This document shows positions 46,802-55,748 of a stretch of 64,000 nucleotides of DNA, piece after piece. The stretch's first letter is position 1; each line of letters begins with the position of its first letter. The translations under genes were made by a program, and so were the position numbers. The notes under the pieces were generated by a model. That model worked only from the letters and a program-made list of their open reading frames with translations. It searched no databases and was not told the DNA's origin. This stretch comes from Methylopila sp. Yamaguchi (GTDB lineage: Bacteria; Pseudomonadota; Alphaproteobacteria; Rhizobiales; Methylopilaceae), in assembly GCF_002897035.1 (NCBI RefSeq), contig NZ_BAUX01000001.1, positions 1 through 64,000 of the forward strand. Direction: 5' to 3'.

Positions 46802-48511
46802 TCAGTTCTGCGCCGGCGCGGTTTCGAACCATGCGTTCTTCAGCGAGCCGTAGACCTGGTCGCCCGTCGTCACGGCGTCCTTCAGCCCGGCTGCGTGGAC
46901 CGTGAAGAACTTGAGCTCGACCAGCGGGATCGTCGGCAGATCGGTCAGCACGATCTGCTGCAGTTTGCGGAAATCCGCCACGCGTTTCTCGGGATCGGCC
47001 TCTCCCTGCACCGAGGAGATCAAGGCGTCGACCTCCGGGTTGCGGTAGCCCGAGCCGTTGGTCCAGGGGATGTTCTTGCCGATCGAGGCGGAATTGTAGA
47101 CACGCGTCACCCCGACCTGCGGGTCCGAGAACGCCGCGAACCAGGTGAGGGCCACGTCGCTGTCGCGGTCGCCGTAGACGCGCTTAGTATAGGTCGGCAC
47201 GTCCTGGGTGCGGACGTTGACCTCGACGCCGACGCGCTTCAGCGCCTGCTTGATGAACTCAGCCGAGCGTTTGTAGTCGTCGCCGTAGGGAATGTAGTCG
47301 TGGTTGAGCGTGAAGCGTACGCCGCCGGCGCCGCGCGGGAAGCCCGCTTCGTCCAGCAGAGCCTCGGCCTGCTTCGTGTCGAAGGCGTAGGCCGGCGCCG
47401 CGGGGTCGTGGAACGCCTTCAGCGTGGACGGGACCGGGCTCGACGCCGGTTCGCCGAATCCGAACCAAACGATCCGGGCGAGCGCGGCCTTGTCGATCGC
47501 GTGCGCGATCGCGCGGCGGACGCGGACGTCCTTGAGCTGCGGATTGTCCACGTTCAGATCGATGAACAGGAACGGCGAGAGCCACTCGTAGCCCTTGGTC
47601 TCGACCTTCAGGGTCGGCAGTTCGGCGAGGCGCTTGGCGTCCTTCAGCGGAACGGGGCTGAGCACGCCGTACTGGACCTCGCCCTTCTCGAAGGCGGCGG
47701 CGCGGGCGGCGGCGTCCGGAATCACGCGGAAGATCAAGCGGTCAAGGTAGGGCTTCGGCTTGTCCCAGTAGTTGGGGTTGCGCTCGAGCGCGATGTACTC
47801 GCCCTTCTTCCATTCCTTGAACACGAAGGGACCGGTGCCGACCGGCTTGTTGTTGTACGGGTTGTTGAGGACGTCGGTGCCCTCGTAAAGGTGCTTCGGA
47901 AGCACCTGCGCGCCGTTGGAGTTGACCGAGCTCAGGATCGCGACCGACGGCTGGGAGAGCTTCAGGACGACTGTCAGGTCGTCCGGCGTCTCGACCTCCG
48001 TCACCTTGGCGAAGGTGAGCTGGTTGCGAGGATGGATCTTCTTCCAGACATTCTCCAGCGTCCACTTCACGTCCGCTGAGGTGAAGGGCGTGCCGTCGTG
48101 CCAGGTTACGCCCGGGCGCAGATGAAAGGTGATGGCCTTGCCGTCGGCCGAGGTCTCCCAGCTGGTCGCGAGCGCGGGCCGCGGCTTGAGGTCGAAGTCA
48201 TAGTCGACGAGGCCGTCGAAGATGTTGCCTGAGACGGTGCCGGTGGGCGCGGCGGAATTCAGCGCCGAGGTCAGGACGACAGGCTCCGGCTGGATGATCG
48301 CGGTCACCGTTCCGCCGGCCTTGGGCTCGGCGGCCGAGACGCGCGTCGCAATCAACAGCAAGGCGGCGATCACGGCTGCGCCCGCGGCGAAACGCAGGAA
48401 CGACCATGCGTAAAGCGCTACGCTCGCGAACCTGAGCGTCTGCGCGATCGCAGAGCCCCCGTGTCCGTCGCCCCGCGCGAGACGCGAGCCAACCCCGAAA
48501 TGCCTGGCCAT
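46802..48511 (-). CDS. Family-5 (Dpp/Opp) substrate-binding protein, set 2
   Basis: The 569-residue protein has a long lead (about 35 residues) before a hydrophobic signal (AGAAVIAALLLIATRVSAAE), then a family-5 domain: PRPALATSWETSADGKAIT, VTWHDGTPFTSADVKWTLE, KPVGTGPFVFKEWKKGEYIA, LERNPNYWDKPKPYLDRL and VRRAIAHAIDKAALARIVW. It resembles the set 1 protein throughout and is likely its paralog, with ligand such as an S-containing peptide or amino acid inferred. It is the first gene of the minus-strand operon. Confidence 0.85.
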   Translation of the reverse strand: MARHFGVGSRLARGDGHGGSAIAQTLRFASVALYAWSFLRFAAGAAVIAALLLIATRVSAAEPKAGGTVTAIIQPEPVVLTSALNSAAPTGTVSGNIFDGLVDYDFDLKPRPALATSWETSADGKAITFHLRPGVTWHDGTPFTSADVKWTLENVWKKIHPRNQLTFAKVTEVETPDDLTVVLKLSQPSVAILSSVNSNGAQVLPKHLYEGTDVLNNPYNNKPVGTGPFVFKEWKKGEYIALERNPNYWDKPKPYLDRLIFRVIPDAAARAAAFEKGEVQYGVLSPVPLKDAKRLAELPTLKVETKGYEWLSPFLFIDLNVDNPQLKDVRVRRAIAHAIDKAALARIVWFGFGEPASSPVPSTLKAFHDPAAPAYAFDTKQAEALLDEAGFPRGAGGVRFTLNHDYIPYGDDYKRSAEFIKQALKRVGVEVNVRTQDVPTYTKRVYGDRDSDVALTWFAAFSDPQVGVTRVYNSASIGKNIPWTNGSGYRNPEVDALISSVQGEADPEKRVADFRKLQQIVLTDLPTIPLVELKFFTVHAAGLKDAVTTGDQVYGSLKNAWFETAPAQN

Positions 48512-48585
48512 TGTGACCCCCTGAGACGCCCAGTGACGGGCGGAGAAAACGATGGTCGCGCCGCCTCCGGCGAAACGAAGAAACT

Positions 48586-48614
48586 ATGTCTATAAAAACA
48601 ATCTAATGTGTCAA
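48586..48614 (-). promoter_or_regulatory. Possible promoter of Dpp set 2
   Basis: On the minus strand a perfect TTGACA (48614-48609) is followed by an AT-rich run with TATAGA at 14 bases and AGACAT at 17 bases. The spacing of the best -10 is short, so this is tentative. The leader to the binding-protein ATG would be about 75 bases. Confidence 0.35.
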
Positions 48615-48631
48615 CTTAGAAATCTCAGTAT

Positions 48632-48668
48632 GGCTGGCGCGCCGCCGGGGCGCGGAGGCGCGCCAGCC
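48632..48668 (-). terminator. Hairpin after FAD oxidoreductase
   Basis: A perfect 12-base stem GGCTGGCGCGCC/GGCGCGCCAGCC with a 13-base loop lies directly after the minus-strand stop at 48672 and is followed (minus strand) by ATACTGAGATTTC. It separates this gene from the Dpp set 2 promoter. Confidence 0.6.
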
Positions 48669-48671
48669 GTC

Positions 48672-50114
48672 TCACTCCGCGGCAAGCGCCTTTGCGTCGC
48701 CGTGAAGAAGAGATGCGTAGAGCTCGTGCGGAAAATCCGCCGGGACGTCGCCCGCGAAGCGCTCAGCGTGGTGCGCGAGGTCGGCGAAGAAGAGGTCGCG
48801 GCTGATCTGCGCGACAACCGCCGGCACGTCGCGCTTGAGGCTGGGCACGTCGCCGACGGGCAGGCCGAAGCTGACGAAGGCGCTCGGATTGAAAACGTGG
48901 ATGTCCTTCAGGAACGGCGCGGCGCCTGGCTGACGCTCCTGATAAACATGCCCGGCGCCGAGGTAGGGATGGGCGCCGAGGCTTTCGTCCTCGTCGCCGG
49001 CCGGCGGCGCGTAGACGTCGCGCCAGCGCAGGATGTCGCCGGCGAAATCGGCGAGCTCGGGCCGAAGCGCGGGATCTGCAGCGTAGCCCGCCGCCGAGAT
49101 CACGACGTCCGCGACATGGCGTTCCATCCCGAAGTCGAGGGTCAGGACGTCCGCCCCCTCCGTCGCCGAGAGCAGCGTCACGCCGAGATGCAGGCGGGCG
49201 TTCGAGAATGCCGCGACGCGCTCGACGGCGTCGACGGTCGCGGTCGAACCGGACCGGCGAAACCGCAGCGCCGAGCGCCACTTCAGGGCGTCGGGAAGCG
49301 CGGGATAGTTGTCGTAGGCTCCGGGATAGGCGCGGGCGCGTGAGACCGGCAGGTTGGCGAGCGCCGGCCGCCGCACGAACAGCCGCGCCTCCGCGGCGCC
49401 GGCCTCCAGCGCGGTTCCCGCAACGTCGAACGCCGCCGCCGCGCCGCCGATCACCGCGACGCGCCTTCCCTTGAGACGCTCGAAGTCGATGTCCTCGGAG
49501 GTGTGCGCAAGCCGCTCCGCTGAAAGTCCCCGCAGCACCTCGGGCGTAAACGGCGCGCCGGCGCCCAGGAATCCGTTCGCGAGGATCACCTTGCGCGCGG
49601 TCTCGACGGTGGGGCCGGCGGCGCTCTGCAGATGCAGGCGGAAGCCTGTCTCCGCCGGCTCGATGCGGACCAGCCGCACGCCGTAACGCGGCGCGAACTC
49701 GGTGACGCGCGCGTACCAGGCGAGATAGTCGGACCAGTCCGTGCGCGCGATCCGGTCGATCGCCGCGTAGGCCTCGCGGCCGTGGCGCGCTTCGTACCAG
49801 GCCTGGAAGCTCAACTGCGGCAGGCCAAGTTCGGGGCCGACAAGGTTCTTCGGCGTCCGAAGCTTTCCCATGCGCGCGGACCGACGCCAGATCCCGGCGC
49901 GGGCGGGGTCCGCTTCGGCCTCGATGACGGTCACGGCGCCCACGCCCGCCCGCTTCAGAGCGAAGGCGAAGGCGGCGCCGGTCTGGCCGCCGCCGACCAC
50001 CGCCACGTTGTGGTCGACGCCGGCCGGCAGAGGCGCCCAGTTCTCCGGCGTGGGGCCGATCAGCCGCAGCGCCTCGCGCGCCGCGGCGTCGGCCGCGGAG
50101 GTGGTCTCGGTCAT
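48672..50114 (-). CDS. FAD/NAD(P)-binding oxidoreductase, FMO-like
   Basis: The 480-residue flavoprotein has the FAD-binding NVAVVGGGQTGAAFAFAL near residue 37, SARMGKLRTPKNLVGPE, and a second Rossmann motif for NADPH (GRRVAVIGGAAAAFDVAGTA) in which the usual GxGxxG is GGAAAA. VVISAAGYAADPALRPEL closes the FAD domain. The layout is that of flavin-containing monooxygenases or lysine-N-hydroxylase-like proteins that oxygenate N or S. It follows the DszC-like gene in the same operon and probably takes part in the same S-oxidation, which is inference. Confidence 0.8.
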   Translation of the reverse strand: MTETTSAADAAAREALRLIGPTPENWAPLPAGVDHNVAVVGGGQTGAAFAFALKRAGVGAVTVIEAEADPARAGIWRRSARMGKLRTPKNLVGPELGLPQLSFQAWYEARHGREAYAAIDRIARTDWSDYLAWYARVTEFAPRYGVRLVRIEPAETGFRLHLQSAAGPTVETARKVILANGFLGAGAPFTPEVLRGLSAERLAHTSEDIDFERLKGRRVAVIGGAAAAFDVAGTALEAGAAEARLFVRRPALANLPVSRARAYPGAYDNYPALPDALKWRSALRFRRSGSTATVDAVERVAAFSNARLHLGVTLLSATEGADVLTLDFGMERHVADVVISAAGYAADPALRPELADFAGDILRWRDVYAPPAGDEDESLGAHPYLGAGHVYQERQPGAAPFLKDIHVFNPSAFVSFGLPVGDVPSLKRDVPAVVAQISRDLFFADLAHHAERFAGDVPADFPHELYASLLHGDAKALAAE

Positions 50115-50136
50115 CGGGTGTCTCCGGTTCGCGGCC

Positions 50137-51360
50137 TCAGAAGAAGCCCTTGCTCGGCAGCGGCGCGCCCGTGAGGACGTTCGCGCCGAGCGCCGCCGCC
50201 TTCAGCGATCCGGAATTGTGCGACGCAAGCGTGCGGGCGTTTCGCCAATGCCGGTCGAGGTTCTTGACGCGCTTTGTGGCGGAGGCGCCGCCGACGTCGA
50301 ACAGGCGGCTCGCGTTCTTGAGCGTCAATTCGTCCACGATCAGCTTGGCCTTGGCGGAGGCGGCCGCAGCGTCCTGCGCGAGCGTCTCCGCCGGCCGGCC
50401 GGCGTCACGAGCCGCAGTCAGCTCGTCGAGCGCGTCGGCCGCCGCCAGCACCACCGTCTCGGCGGCGAAGGCCGCGGCGGAGATCTCGCCGACAATCCCC
50501 TGCAACAGGGGGTCATCCGCCGCGCGGGGAACGGCCGCATAGTAGAAATGCCGGTCCTTGCGGGAGCCCAGCAGCGCCACGGCGTCGTCCAGCACGTTCC
50601 GGAGGATGCCGGCGACGATGCCCGTCACCAGCAGCTGGGCGAGCGTGTTGGCGTAAGGCAATCCGTAGCCGACGGCGGGCGTGTCGAGCACGACCTCGTC
50701 AGGCTCCACGCGCACGTTCCGGAGGACAGTCGTGCCCGACCCGGTGAGCCGCTGCCCCGCGCCATCCCAATCGTCCACGAGCTCGACGCCCTCCCGGGTC
50801 ACCGGGATGATCGCGGAAGCCGCAAGGTCGCCGGGCGCGGCGGCGCGGACGATGACATGGTCGGCGTAGAGCGTGCCGGTGCTGTAGTACTTCGTGCCGT
50901 CCAGGCGGTATCCGTCGCCGTCCGGCGTCAGCCGCGTCTCGTAGGGAGCTCCGCCGATGGTGGCGCTCGACAGTTCGGTGTTTCCAAGCCCGAAGATCGC
51001 GCCGCTGGCGACCAGGGTGACCCACTTCTCGCGGTTCGGCGCGCGGGGGGACCGTGCGAAGCGATCCACGAAGGCGAAGTGGTTGCGCAGCGCATGCGCG
51101 ACATTGGGATCGGCCGCCGCGAGGCGGATGACGGTTCCCAGCAGCTGGCGCAGGCTGATGCCGTAGCCGCCCTCCGCCGGCGACAGCCGCAGCGCGCCGA
51201 TCCGGTTTTGCCGGATCAGGTCGATGATGGCGTAGGGGTGAATGCGCTCGCGGTCGCGCTCAGCGGCGCCCTCCGCAATGCTTGCGAACAGCTCGGAGAA
51301 ATCGGGCGCCTGGACGCTGGAGGTTTCGGCGAAGCGCTGCGCGGGGATCGGGACGTTCAT
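50137..51360 (-). CDS. DszC/SfnB-like flavoprotein monooxygenase 3
   Basis: The 407-residue protein shows RNHFAFVDRFARSP, FGLGNTELSSATIGGAPYE, RLDGTKYYSTGTLYADHV, DDWDGAGQRLTGSGTT and FDVGGASATKRVKNLDRHWR, matching the 18420 gene closely; the final motif is SHNSGSLK instead of SHNPxxYK. It probably oxygenates a sulfur substrate with reduced flavin. ATG 51360 is used since upstream in-frame codons fall in the hairpin between the ATPase and this gene. Confidence 0.84.
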   Translation of the reverse strand: MNVPIPAQRFAETSSVQAPDFSELFASIAEGAAERDRERIHPYAIIDLIRQNRIGALRLSPAEGGYGISLRQLLGTVIRLAAADPNVAHALRNHFAFVDRFARSPRAPNREKWVTLVASGAIFGLGNTELSSATIGGAPYETRLTPDGDGYRLDGTKYYSTGTLYADHVIVRAAAPGDLAASAIIPVTREGVELVDDWDGAGQRLTGSGTTVLRNVRVEPDEVVLDTPAVGYGLPYANTLAQLLVTGIVAGILRNVLDDAVALLGSRKDRHFYYAAVPRAADDPLLQGIVGEISAAAFAAETVVLAAADALDELTAARDAGRPAETLAQDAAAASAKAKLIVDELTLKNASRLFDVGGASATKRVKNLDRHWRNARTLASHNSGSLKAAALGANVLTGAPLPSKGFF

Positions 51361-51395
51361 CGTCGTCGCGCCTTTCGTGTCTTTGAAGCGGGGAT

Positions 51396-51415
51396 GGCCG
51401 GCGGAGCCGCCGGCC
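51396..51415 (-). terminator. Hairpin between ATPase C and DszC-like gene
   Basis: GGCCGGCGG/CCGCCGGCC with a 2-base loop lies just after the ATPase stop and 35 bases before the next start. It may attenuate transcription into the DszC-like and FMO-like genes rather than end it. Confidence 0.4.
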
Positions 51416-51421
51416 GGGACG

Positions 51422-52204
51422 TCAGGCCAGCAGGCCGAGAATGTCGCGGCGAAGCGCGACCAGCGCGGCGCCGTCACGGGCGCGCGGACGGGCCTCCGTC
51501 ACCTCGATCTCGGCGAGGATGCGCGCTGGGCGGCCGCTCAGCACGACCACCCGGTCGGCCAGAATGAGCGCCTCCTCGACGTCGTGCGTGACGAGCAAAG
51601 CGCTGAACCCGGCTTCGGCCCATAGCCGCGCCAGTTCGCTCTGCATGGCGAGACGCGTCAGGGAGTCGAGCTTGCCGAGCGGCTCGTCGAGGATGAGCAA
51701 CCGCGGCTCGTTGACGAGCGCGCGGGCGAGCGCGGCGCGCTGCGCCATGCCGCCGGAGAGCTGATGCGGATAGGCCGAGGCGAACTCGGCGAGCCCCACC
51801 AGCTTCAGCGCCTCCGCGATGCGGTGGCGATGCGTCTTCAGCAGGCCTTGCGCCTCCAGGCCCAGTGCGACGTTCGCCTCCACCGTCCGCCAGGGGAAAA
51901 GCGTCGGATCCTGGAACACCACGACCCGCGAGGGATCGGGGCCCGCGATGGTCGCGCCGTCGAAGACGAGGCTCCCGGAGCTCGGCGGCTCGAGGCCTGC
52001 GACCAGGCGGAGCAGTGTCGACTTCCCGCAGCCCGAGGGCCCGAGCAGCGCGACGAACTCGCCCGGCGCGACGTCGAGCGTGATGCGGTCGAGTACCGGG
52101 AGCGGTTTGCCTTCCAATTCGAAGCGATGGGTGACCTCGCGCACCGCGAGCGCGCCGCCGGCCGCGAAGGGTTCGGGCTTGAGGGTCCGTGCGGCGCTCA
52201 CCAT
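51422..52204 (-). CDS. SsuB/TauB-type ABC ATPase C
   Basis: The 260-residue ATPase has Walker A GPSGCGKST, Q-loop VVFQDPTLFPWRT, signature LSGGMAQR, Walker B LLILDEPLGKLD and switch VTHDVEEA. ATG 52204 lies within the end of the permease gene (7-base overlap). It belongs to the SBP-permease-ATPase set 51422-54309. Confidence 0.87.
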   Translation of the reverse strand: MVSAARTLKPEPFAAGGALAVREVTHRFELEGKPLPVLDRITLDVAPGEFVALLGPSGCGKSTLLRLVAGLEPPSSGSLVFDGATIAGPDPSRVVVFQDPTLFPWRTVEANVALGLEAQGLLKTHRHRIAEALKLVGLAEFASAYPHQLSGGMAQRAALARALVNEPRLLILDEPLGKLDSLTRLAMQSELARLWAEAGFSALLVTHDVEEALILADRVVVLSGRPARILAEIEVTEARPRARDGAALVALRRDILGLLA

Positions 52205-53208
52205 CGGACGACGCCCTTCTGCCAGCCGAGCTGCCGGTCGCGCAGCTTGAACAGCGCCGTGATCAGGCTGGAGCAGCCGAGCGCCAGCACGATCAGCGCG
52301 GCGTACATATTGGCGTAGGACGCCCAGCCCTGGGCCCATTGCAGGTACCAGCCGAGCCCGGCCTTCACGCCGAGCATCTCGGCGACCACGAGCACGGCGA
52401 AGGACGAGCCGAGCCCCATGAACAGGCCGACGAAGACGTGAGGCAGCGCCGCGGGGATCGCGACCTTCAGCACCAGAAAGGCCCGGTTCGCGCCGAGGGT
52501 CCGCGCGACGTCATAGTAGCCGGAGTGGACGCTGGCCACCCCTGACCAGGTGAGGACCGTCACGGGGAAGCCGGTCGCGAGCGCGATTAGGAAGGTGCTC
52601 GCGCTCCAGCTCGACGGGAACAGGAAGAAGGCGAGCGGCAGCCAGGCGGTCGCCGGCAACGGGCCTACGAAGCGCAGGATCGGATGCGTCCAGTAGGCGA
52701 CCACCTGCGACCAGCCGACCGCGACGCCGAGCAGGAAGCCGGCGCTGGCTCCAAAGAGATAGCCCACGGCCAGAAGCTTGGCGGACGCCACGAGGCTTTC
52801 GAGCAGACGAGGATAGTCGTCGAGATAGACCTCAAGGATTGCCTGCGGCGGCGGGAAAAACGGCATCGGCAGAAGTTCGAGCTTCGCCGTCACGAGCTCC
52901 CAGCCGGCGGAGCCGACGGCGATCAGGATCAGCCACGGCGCCCAGTGCCGCAGCCGGCGGCCTAACGCCGGCGCGGCCCGCCCGACAAGCGCCGCGATGA
53001 GGATCGCGCCTCCGACGCCAGCCAAGAGAAATGCGAACTCCTGCGTGTAGCCGAAGTCTCCGGCCTCCTCGATCAGAGCCGTGATAGCTCCTGCCCCGAT
53101 CCAGGCGGCCGCGGCCGCTATCTCGAGCGCCGGCCAGGGCCTGCGAGGCGAGGCCGTCCGCTCGGTCGCGGCCTCGCCCGATGCGACGTCGTAGGCGGCG
53201 CTCATCAC
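52198..53208 (-). CDS. SsuC/TauC-type ABC permease C, with extra N-terminal segments
   Basis: This 336-residue permease is longer than the usual 260-290 residues because two or three extra hydrophobic segments precede the conserved part (IAAAAAWIGAGAITALIEEA, FAFLLAGVGGAILIAALVG). The canonical region follows with ELLPMPFFPPPQAILEVYLD and the EAA loop RAFLVLKVAIPAALPHVFVG. It overlaps the ATPase and lies 9 bases behind the binding protein. Confidence 0.86.
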   Translation of the reverse strand: MMSAAYDVASGEAATERTASPRRPWPALEIAAAAAWIGAGAITALIEEAGDFGYTQEFAFLLAGVGGAILIAALVGRAAPALGRRLRHWAPWLILIAVGSAGWELVTAKLELLPMPFFPPPQAILEVYLDDYPRLLESLVASAKLLAVGYLFGASAGFLLGVAVGWSQVVAYWTHPILRFVGPLPATAWLPLAFFLFPSSWSASTFLIALATGFPVTVLTWSGVASVHSGYYDVARTLGANRAFLVLKVAIPAALPHVFVGLFMGLGSSFAVLVVAEMLGVKAGLGWYLQWAQGWASYANMYAALIVLALGCSSLITALFKLRDRQLGWQKGVVRW

Positions 53209-53217
53209 GTCTCCCCC

Positions 53218-54309
53218 TCAGCTCGCGGTCAGTACGTCGGCGTAGACGCGGTCGGCAAATTTTTGCAGGTCGGTCCGCGGCTTGAACACGTTGACGAGCT
53301 TCAGCTCCTCGCCATAGGCCACAAGCTGCCGCTTGAGGTCGTCTCCGATGGGACGGTGTCCGTGGTCGTGGGTCGTGAGGATCTTGGCCAGATCCTCGAT
53401 CGATCCCTTGCCGCCGTACTTCGCGAAGGCCTCGGCGGCGTAGCGCGGATCGGTCGCGACCCGGTGGCCGGCCTCGAGCAGCGCCTTCGTAAGCGCCGTC
53501 GCGATCGGGCGCTCGTCGCGCACCAGCGACCCGCGCACCGCGAGCAGGCAGCAGGTGCGGTCCTTGTATTCGCCGCTGAGATTGGTCGCGACCTCGACGA
53601 GGTTCGGATCCTTCAGCCAGATGAAGGTCTTAGGGTCGGCGTCGGCCAGGGCCTGGGCCTCGCCCTTCTGGATCGCAAGCGGCAGCAGCTCGCCGGGATA
53701 CTGGCGCCATTCGACGTCGGTCTCGGGATTGAGACCCGCCTTAGCGAGGGCGATGGAGAAGAAGTTCTTGCCGGGGCTCGCCTGGTCGCTGACGGCGACG
53801 GTCTTGCCCTTCAGGTCGGCGAGGGTGGTGATCCCGGAATCCTTCGCCGCCAGCAGGCGCAGGCACCCGCCGTGGATTCCCGCGGTGACCTTGACGTCGA
53901 ACCCCTGCTCCAGCGGCTTCAGCCACCGCAGCGCCATGCCGATGCCGGCGTCGGCCTTCCCCGTGGCGATCGCCTCCAGCAGCGCCTCAGTGGAGCCGCC
54001 GAAGTTCACGAACTCAACCTCGAGCCCATGGCGCGCGAAGATGCCGGACTCATGCGCGACCGGCGCAGCCGCGGTGCAGATTCCGGACGCGTTCCAGGCG
54101 AGCTTGAGCTTGATCGGCGCGCCGTCGGCGGCGACAGGCGCCCCGGTGCGGCAGATTTCGGCAAGCGCGTCGAGCGGCGCGGCGGCCGGACGAAGCGCCG
54201 GCAGCGCCGCGGCGGCGCTCAGCGGCAGAACGCCGGCGCCGGCGATCCCGGCGAGCTGAAGAACGGTGCGGCGCGAAACGCGACGTGACGGCGAGGCCGG
54301 ATCGGTCAT
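53218..54309 (-). CDS. SsuA/TauA-type binding protein C
   Basis: A twin-arginine signal (SRRTVLQLAGIAGAG) leads a 363-residue periplasmic protein of the NMT1/SsuA family: KLKLAWNASGICTAAAPVAH, IFARHGLEVEFVNFGGSTE, ALLEAIATGKADAGIGMALR and TTLADLKGKTVAVSDQASPG. It is likely the ligand receptor for permease C and ATPase C. Ligand unknown, presumably a sulfonate or related anion. Confidence 0.85.
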   Translation of the reverse strand: MTDPASPSRRVSRRTVLQLAGIAGAGVLPLSAAAALPALRPAAAPLDALAEICRTGAPVAADGAPIKLKLAWNASGICTAAAPVAHESGIFARHGLEVEFVNFGGSTEALLEAIATGKADAGIGMALRWLKPLEQGFDVKVTAGIHGGCLRLLAAKDSGITTLADLKGKTVAVSDQASPGKNFFSIALAKAGLNPETDVEWRQYPGELLPLAIQKGEAQALADADPKTFIWLKDPNLVEVATNLSGEYKDRTCCLLAVRGSLVRDERPIATALTKALLEAGHRVATDPRYAAEAFAKYGGKGSIEDLAKILTTHDHGHRPIGDDLKRQLVAYGEELKLVNVFKPRTDLQKFADRVYADVLTAS

Positions 54310-54345
54310 GGACGTAGAGCCTTCTGGGAGGATGGCGGCTGGATG

Positions 54346-54606
54346 TCAGCGGCGCGTGGCGCTGCGCCCCGGCCGAAGCTGGAGGCGGGCGAGCCACTGG
54401 CCGATGCGGCGAAACGCGGTCTTCGACGCGGCTGCGGCCGGCGCCGCGGAGCCGCGCGGCTCCGCCCTGTCATCGAATGCGATCCCGCCGAGCGGCGAGA
54501 ACAGATCGAGAGGCTGGAGGCCGAACGCGGCCTCCCGGCCACGCGCACCAACGTTCGACGATCCGACGCCCATAGCGGTCACCCCAAGAAACAGCCGCCA
54601 CGGCAC
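54346..54606 (-). CDS. Small hypothetical protein (86 aa)
   Basis: A GTG-initiated frame of 86 residues precedes the binding protein C gene by 36 bases and begins only 13 bases from the candidate operator. It is Ala/Arg-rich with SNVGARGREAAFG near the start and FRRIGQWLARLQLRPGR at the end; no family or membrane segment is evident. If not translated, the operon would have a leader of about 300 bases. Support is position only. Confidence 0.35.
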   Translation of the reverse strand: MPWRLFLGVTAMGVGSSNVGARGREAAFGLQPLDLFSPLGGIAFDDRAEPRGSAAPAAAASKTAFRRIGQWLARLQLRPGRSATRR

Positions 54607-54618
54607 TGGCGACGAGTC

Positions 54619-54651
54619 ATTTGATGACTAAATCTATGTAGTGAGTCAAAT
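54619..54651. promoter_or_regulatory. Candidate operator shared with 30813
   Basis: An AT-rich site between the SsuA-type operon (minus) and cysE (plus) contains ATTTGA/TCAAAT as outer arms and TGACT/AGTCA 14 bases apart as inner arms. The 24-base core (54625-54648) starts TGACTAA and ends TGAGTCA and agrees at 18 of 24 positions with the core at 30816-30839. TTGACT on the minus strand could be a -35 element, so binding would overlap the promoter. Confidence 0.6.
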
Positions 54652-54797
54652 AAAGATTGACGCTGCATGGCGGCGCTGGTGAGCTCTGGTCTCGATCACA
54701 CGCGCGGCCGCTAAGCCCCCGCGAACCAATGGAGGCCGAATGCCGGCATTATTGGAAGGTGTGCGGCGCCGGCCCCGATGCCGCAGGAGGCTGCGCC

Positions 54798-55631
54798 ATG
54801 GTCGCTGACGTCGTTCAACTCGAAGCCGCCGCGCGGGAGGCCGACGCCGCCGGCCTCTGGGCCGCGCTGAGGAAAGAGGCCGAGGCCGCGATCGTTGAGG
54901 AACCGCTTTACGCCGGCGTGGTCCAGGCGACGATCCTCGACCAGCGCGACATTTGGCGGGCGTTCTCGCACCGGCTCGCCCATCGCCTGGGCGACGGCGA
55001 CCTCTCCCGTCTCGCCGTCCGCGACCTCTGTCTTTCAGCGTTCGCGGCGAATCCGCCGGCTCGGCTGAATGTCGTCCGGGACCTGCGCGCGATCCGCGAC
55101 CGAGATCCCGCGAGCCGGCGTTTCCTCGACCCATTCCTGTTTTACAAGGGCTTCGCCGCGCTCGAGGCGCATCGCGTCGCGCACTGGCTCTGGCACGAGG
55201 GCCGCGCGACGCTCGCGCTGCATCTCCAGAGCCGGATTTCCGAGGTCTTCGGCGCGGACATCCATCCTGCCGCCCAGATTGGCGGCGGCGTCTTCCTTGA
55301 CCACGCGACCGCGCTCGTCATCGGCGAGACCGCCGTCGTCGCTGACGACGTCTCGATTCTGCAATCGGTGACCCTCGGGGGCAGCGGCAAGCAGAACGGC
55401 GACCGGCATCCGAAGATCGAGCGCGGCGTGCTGCTCAGCGTCGGCGCCAAGGTGCTTGGCAACATCCGCGTGGGCGAAGGCGCCCGCGTCGCCGCGGCCG
55501 CCGTCGTGCTGCACGACGTGCCGCCCCATACCACGGTCGCCGGCGTTCCGGCCCGCGTCATCGGACGCTCAGGCGGCACGCCCGCCTTCAACCTCGACCA
55601 GATGTTCGGCGATCACGGCGACGGCATCTGA
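54798..55631 (+). CDS. cysE: Serine O-acetyltransferase
   Basis: The 277-residue protein matches CysE: an alpha-helical N-domain (LWAALRKEAEAA, VVQATILDQRDIWRAFSHRL) then a left-handed beta-helix with hexapeptide repeats (FGADIHPAAQIGGGVFLDHA, GETAVVADDVSILQSVTLGG, GAKVLGNIRVGEGARVAAAA, VAGVPARVIG). The catalytic His is in FLDHAT. The C-terminus GDGI ends in the Ile known to insert into cysteine synthase (CysK) to form the cysteine synthase complex. It makes O-acetylserine, the carbon acceptor for sulfide. ATG 54798 follows AGGAGG by 6 bases. It is divergent from the sulfonate operon at the shared operator. Confidence 0.93.
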   Translation: MVADVVQLEAAAREADAAGLWAALRKEAEAAIVEEPLYAGVVQATILDQRDIWRAFSHRLAHRLGDGDLSRLAVRDLCLSAFAANPPARLNVVRDLRAIRDRDPASRRFLDPFLFYKGFAALEAHRVAHWLWHEGRATLALHLQSRISEVFGADIHPAAQIGGGVFLDHATALVIGETAVVADDVSILQSVTLGGSGKQNGDRHPKIERGVLLSVGAKVLGNIRVGEGARVAAAAVVLHDVPPHTTVAGVPARVIGRSGGTPAFNLDQMFGDHGDGI

Positions 55632-55748
55632 CGCGGCTGCGTCCTCCGGACACGCCGACACGCGTCACCATCCCGATCATCGCGGGGGTGGCCGACGCTG
55701 CGCTGTGGGCTTGCTGCGCGCCCGCGCGTCGTGGAACGCGCGGGCGTT

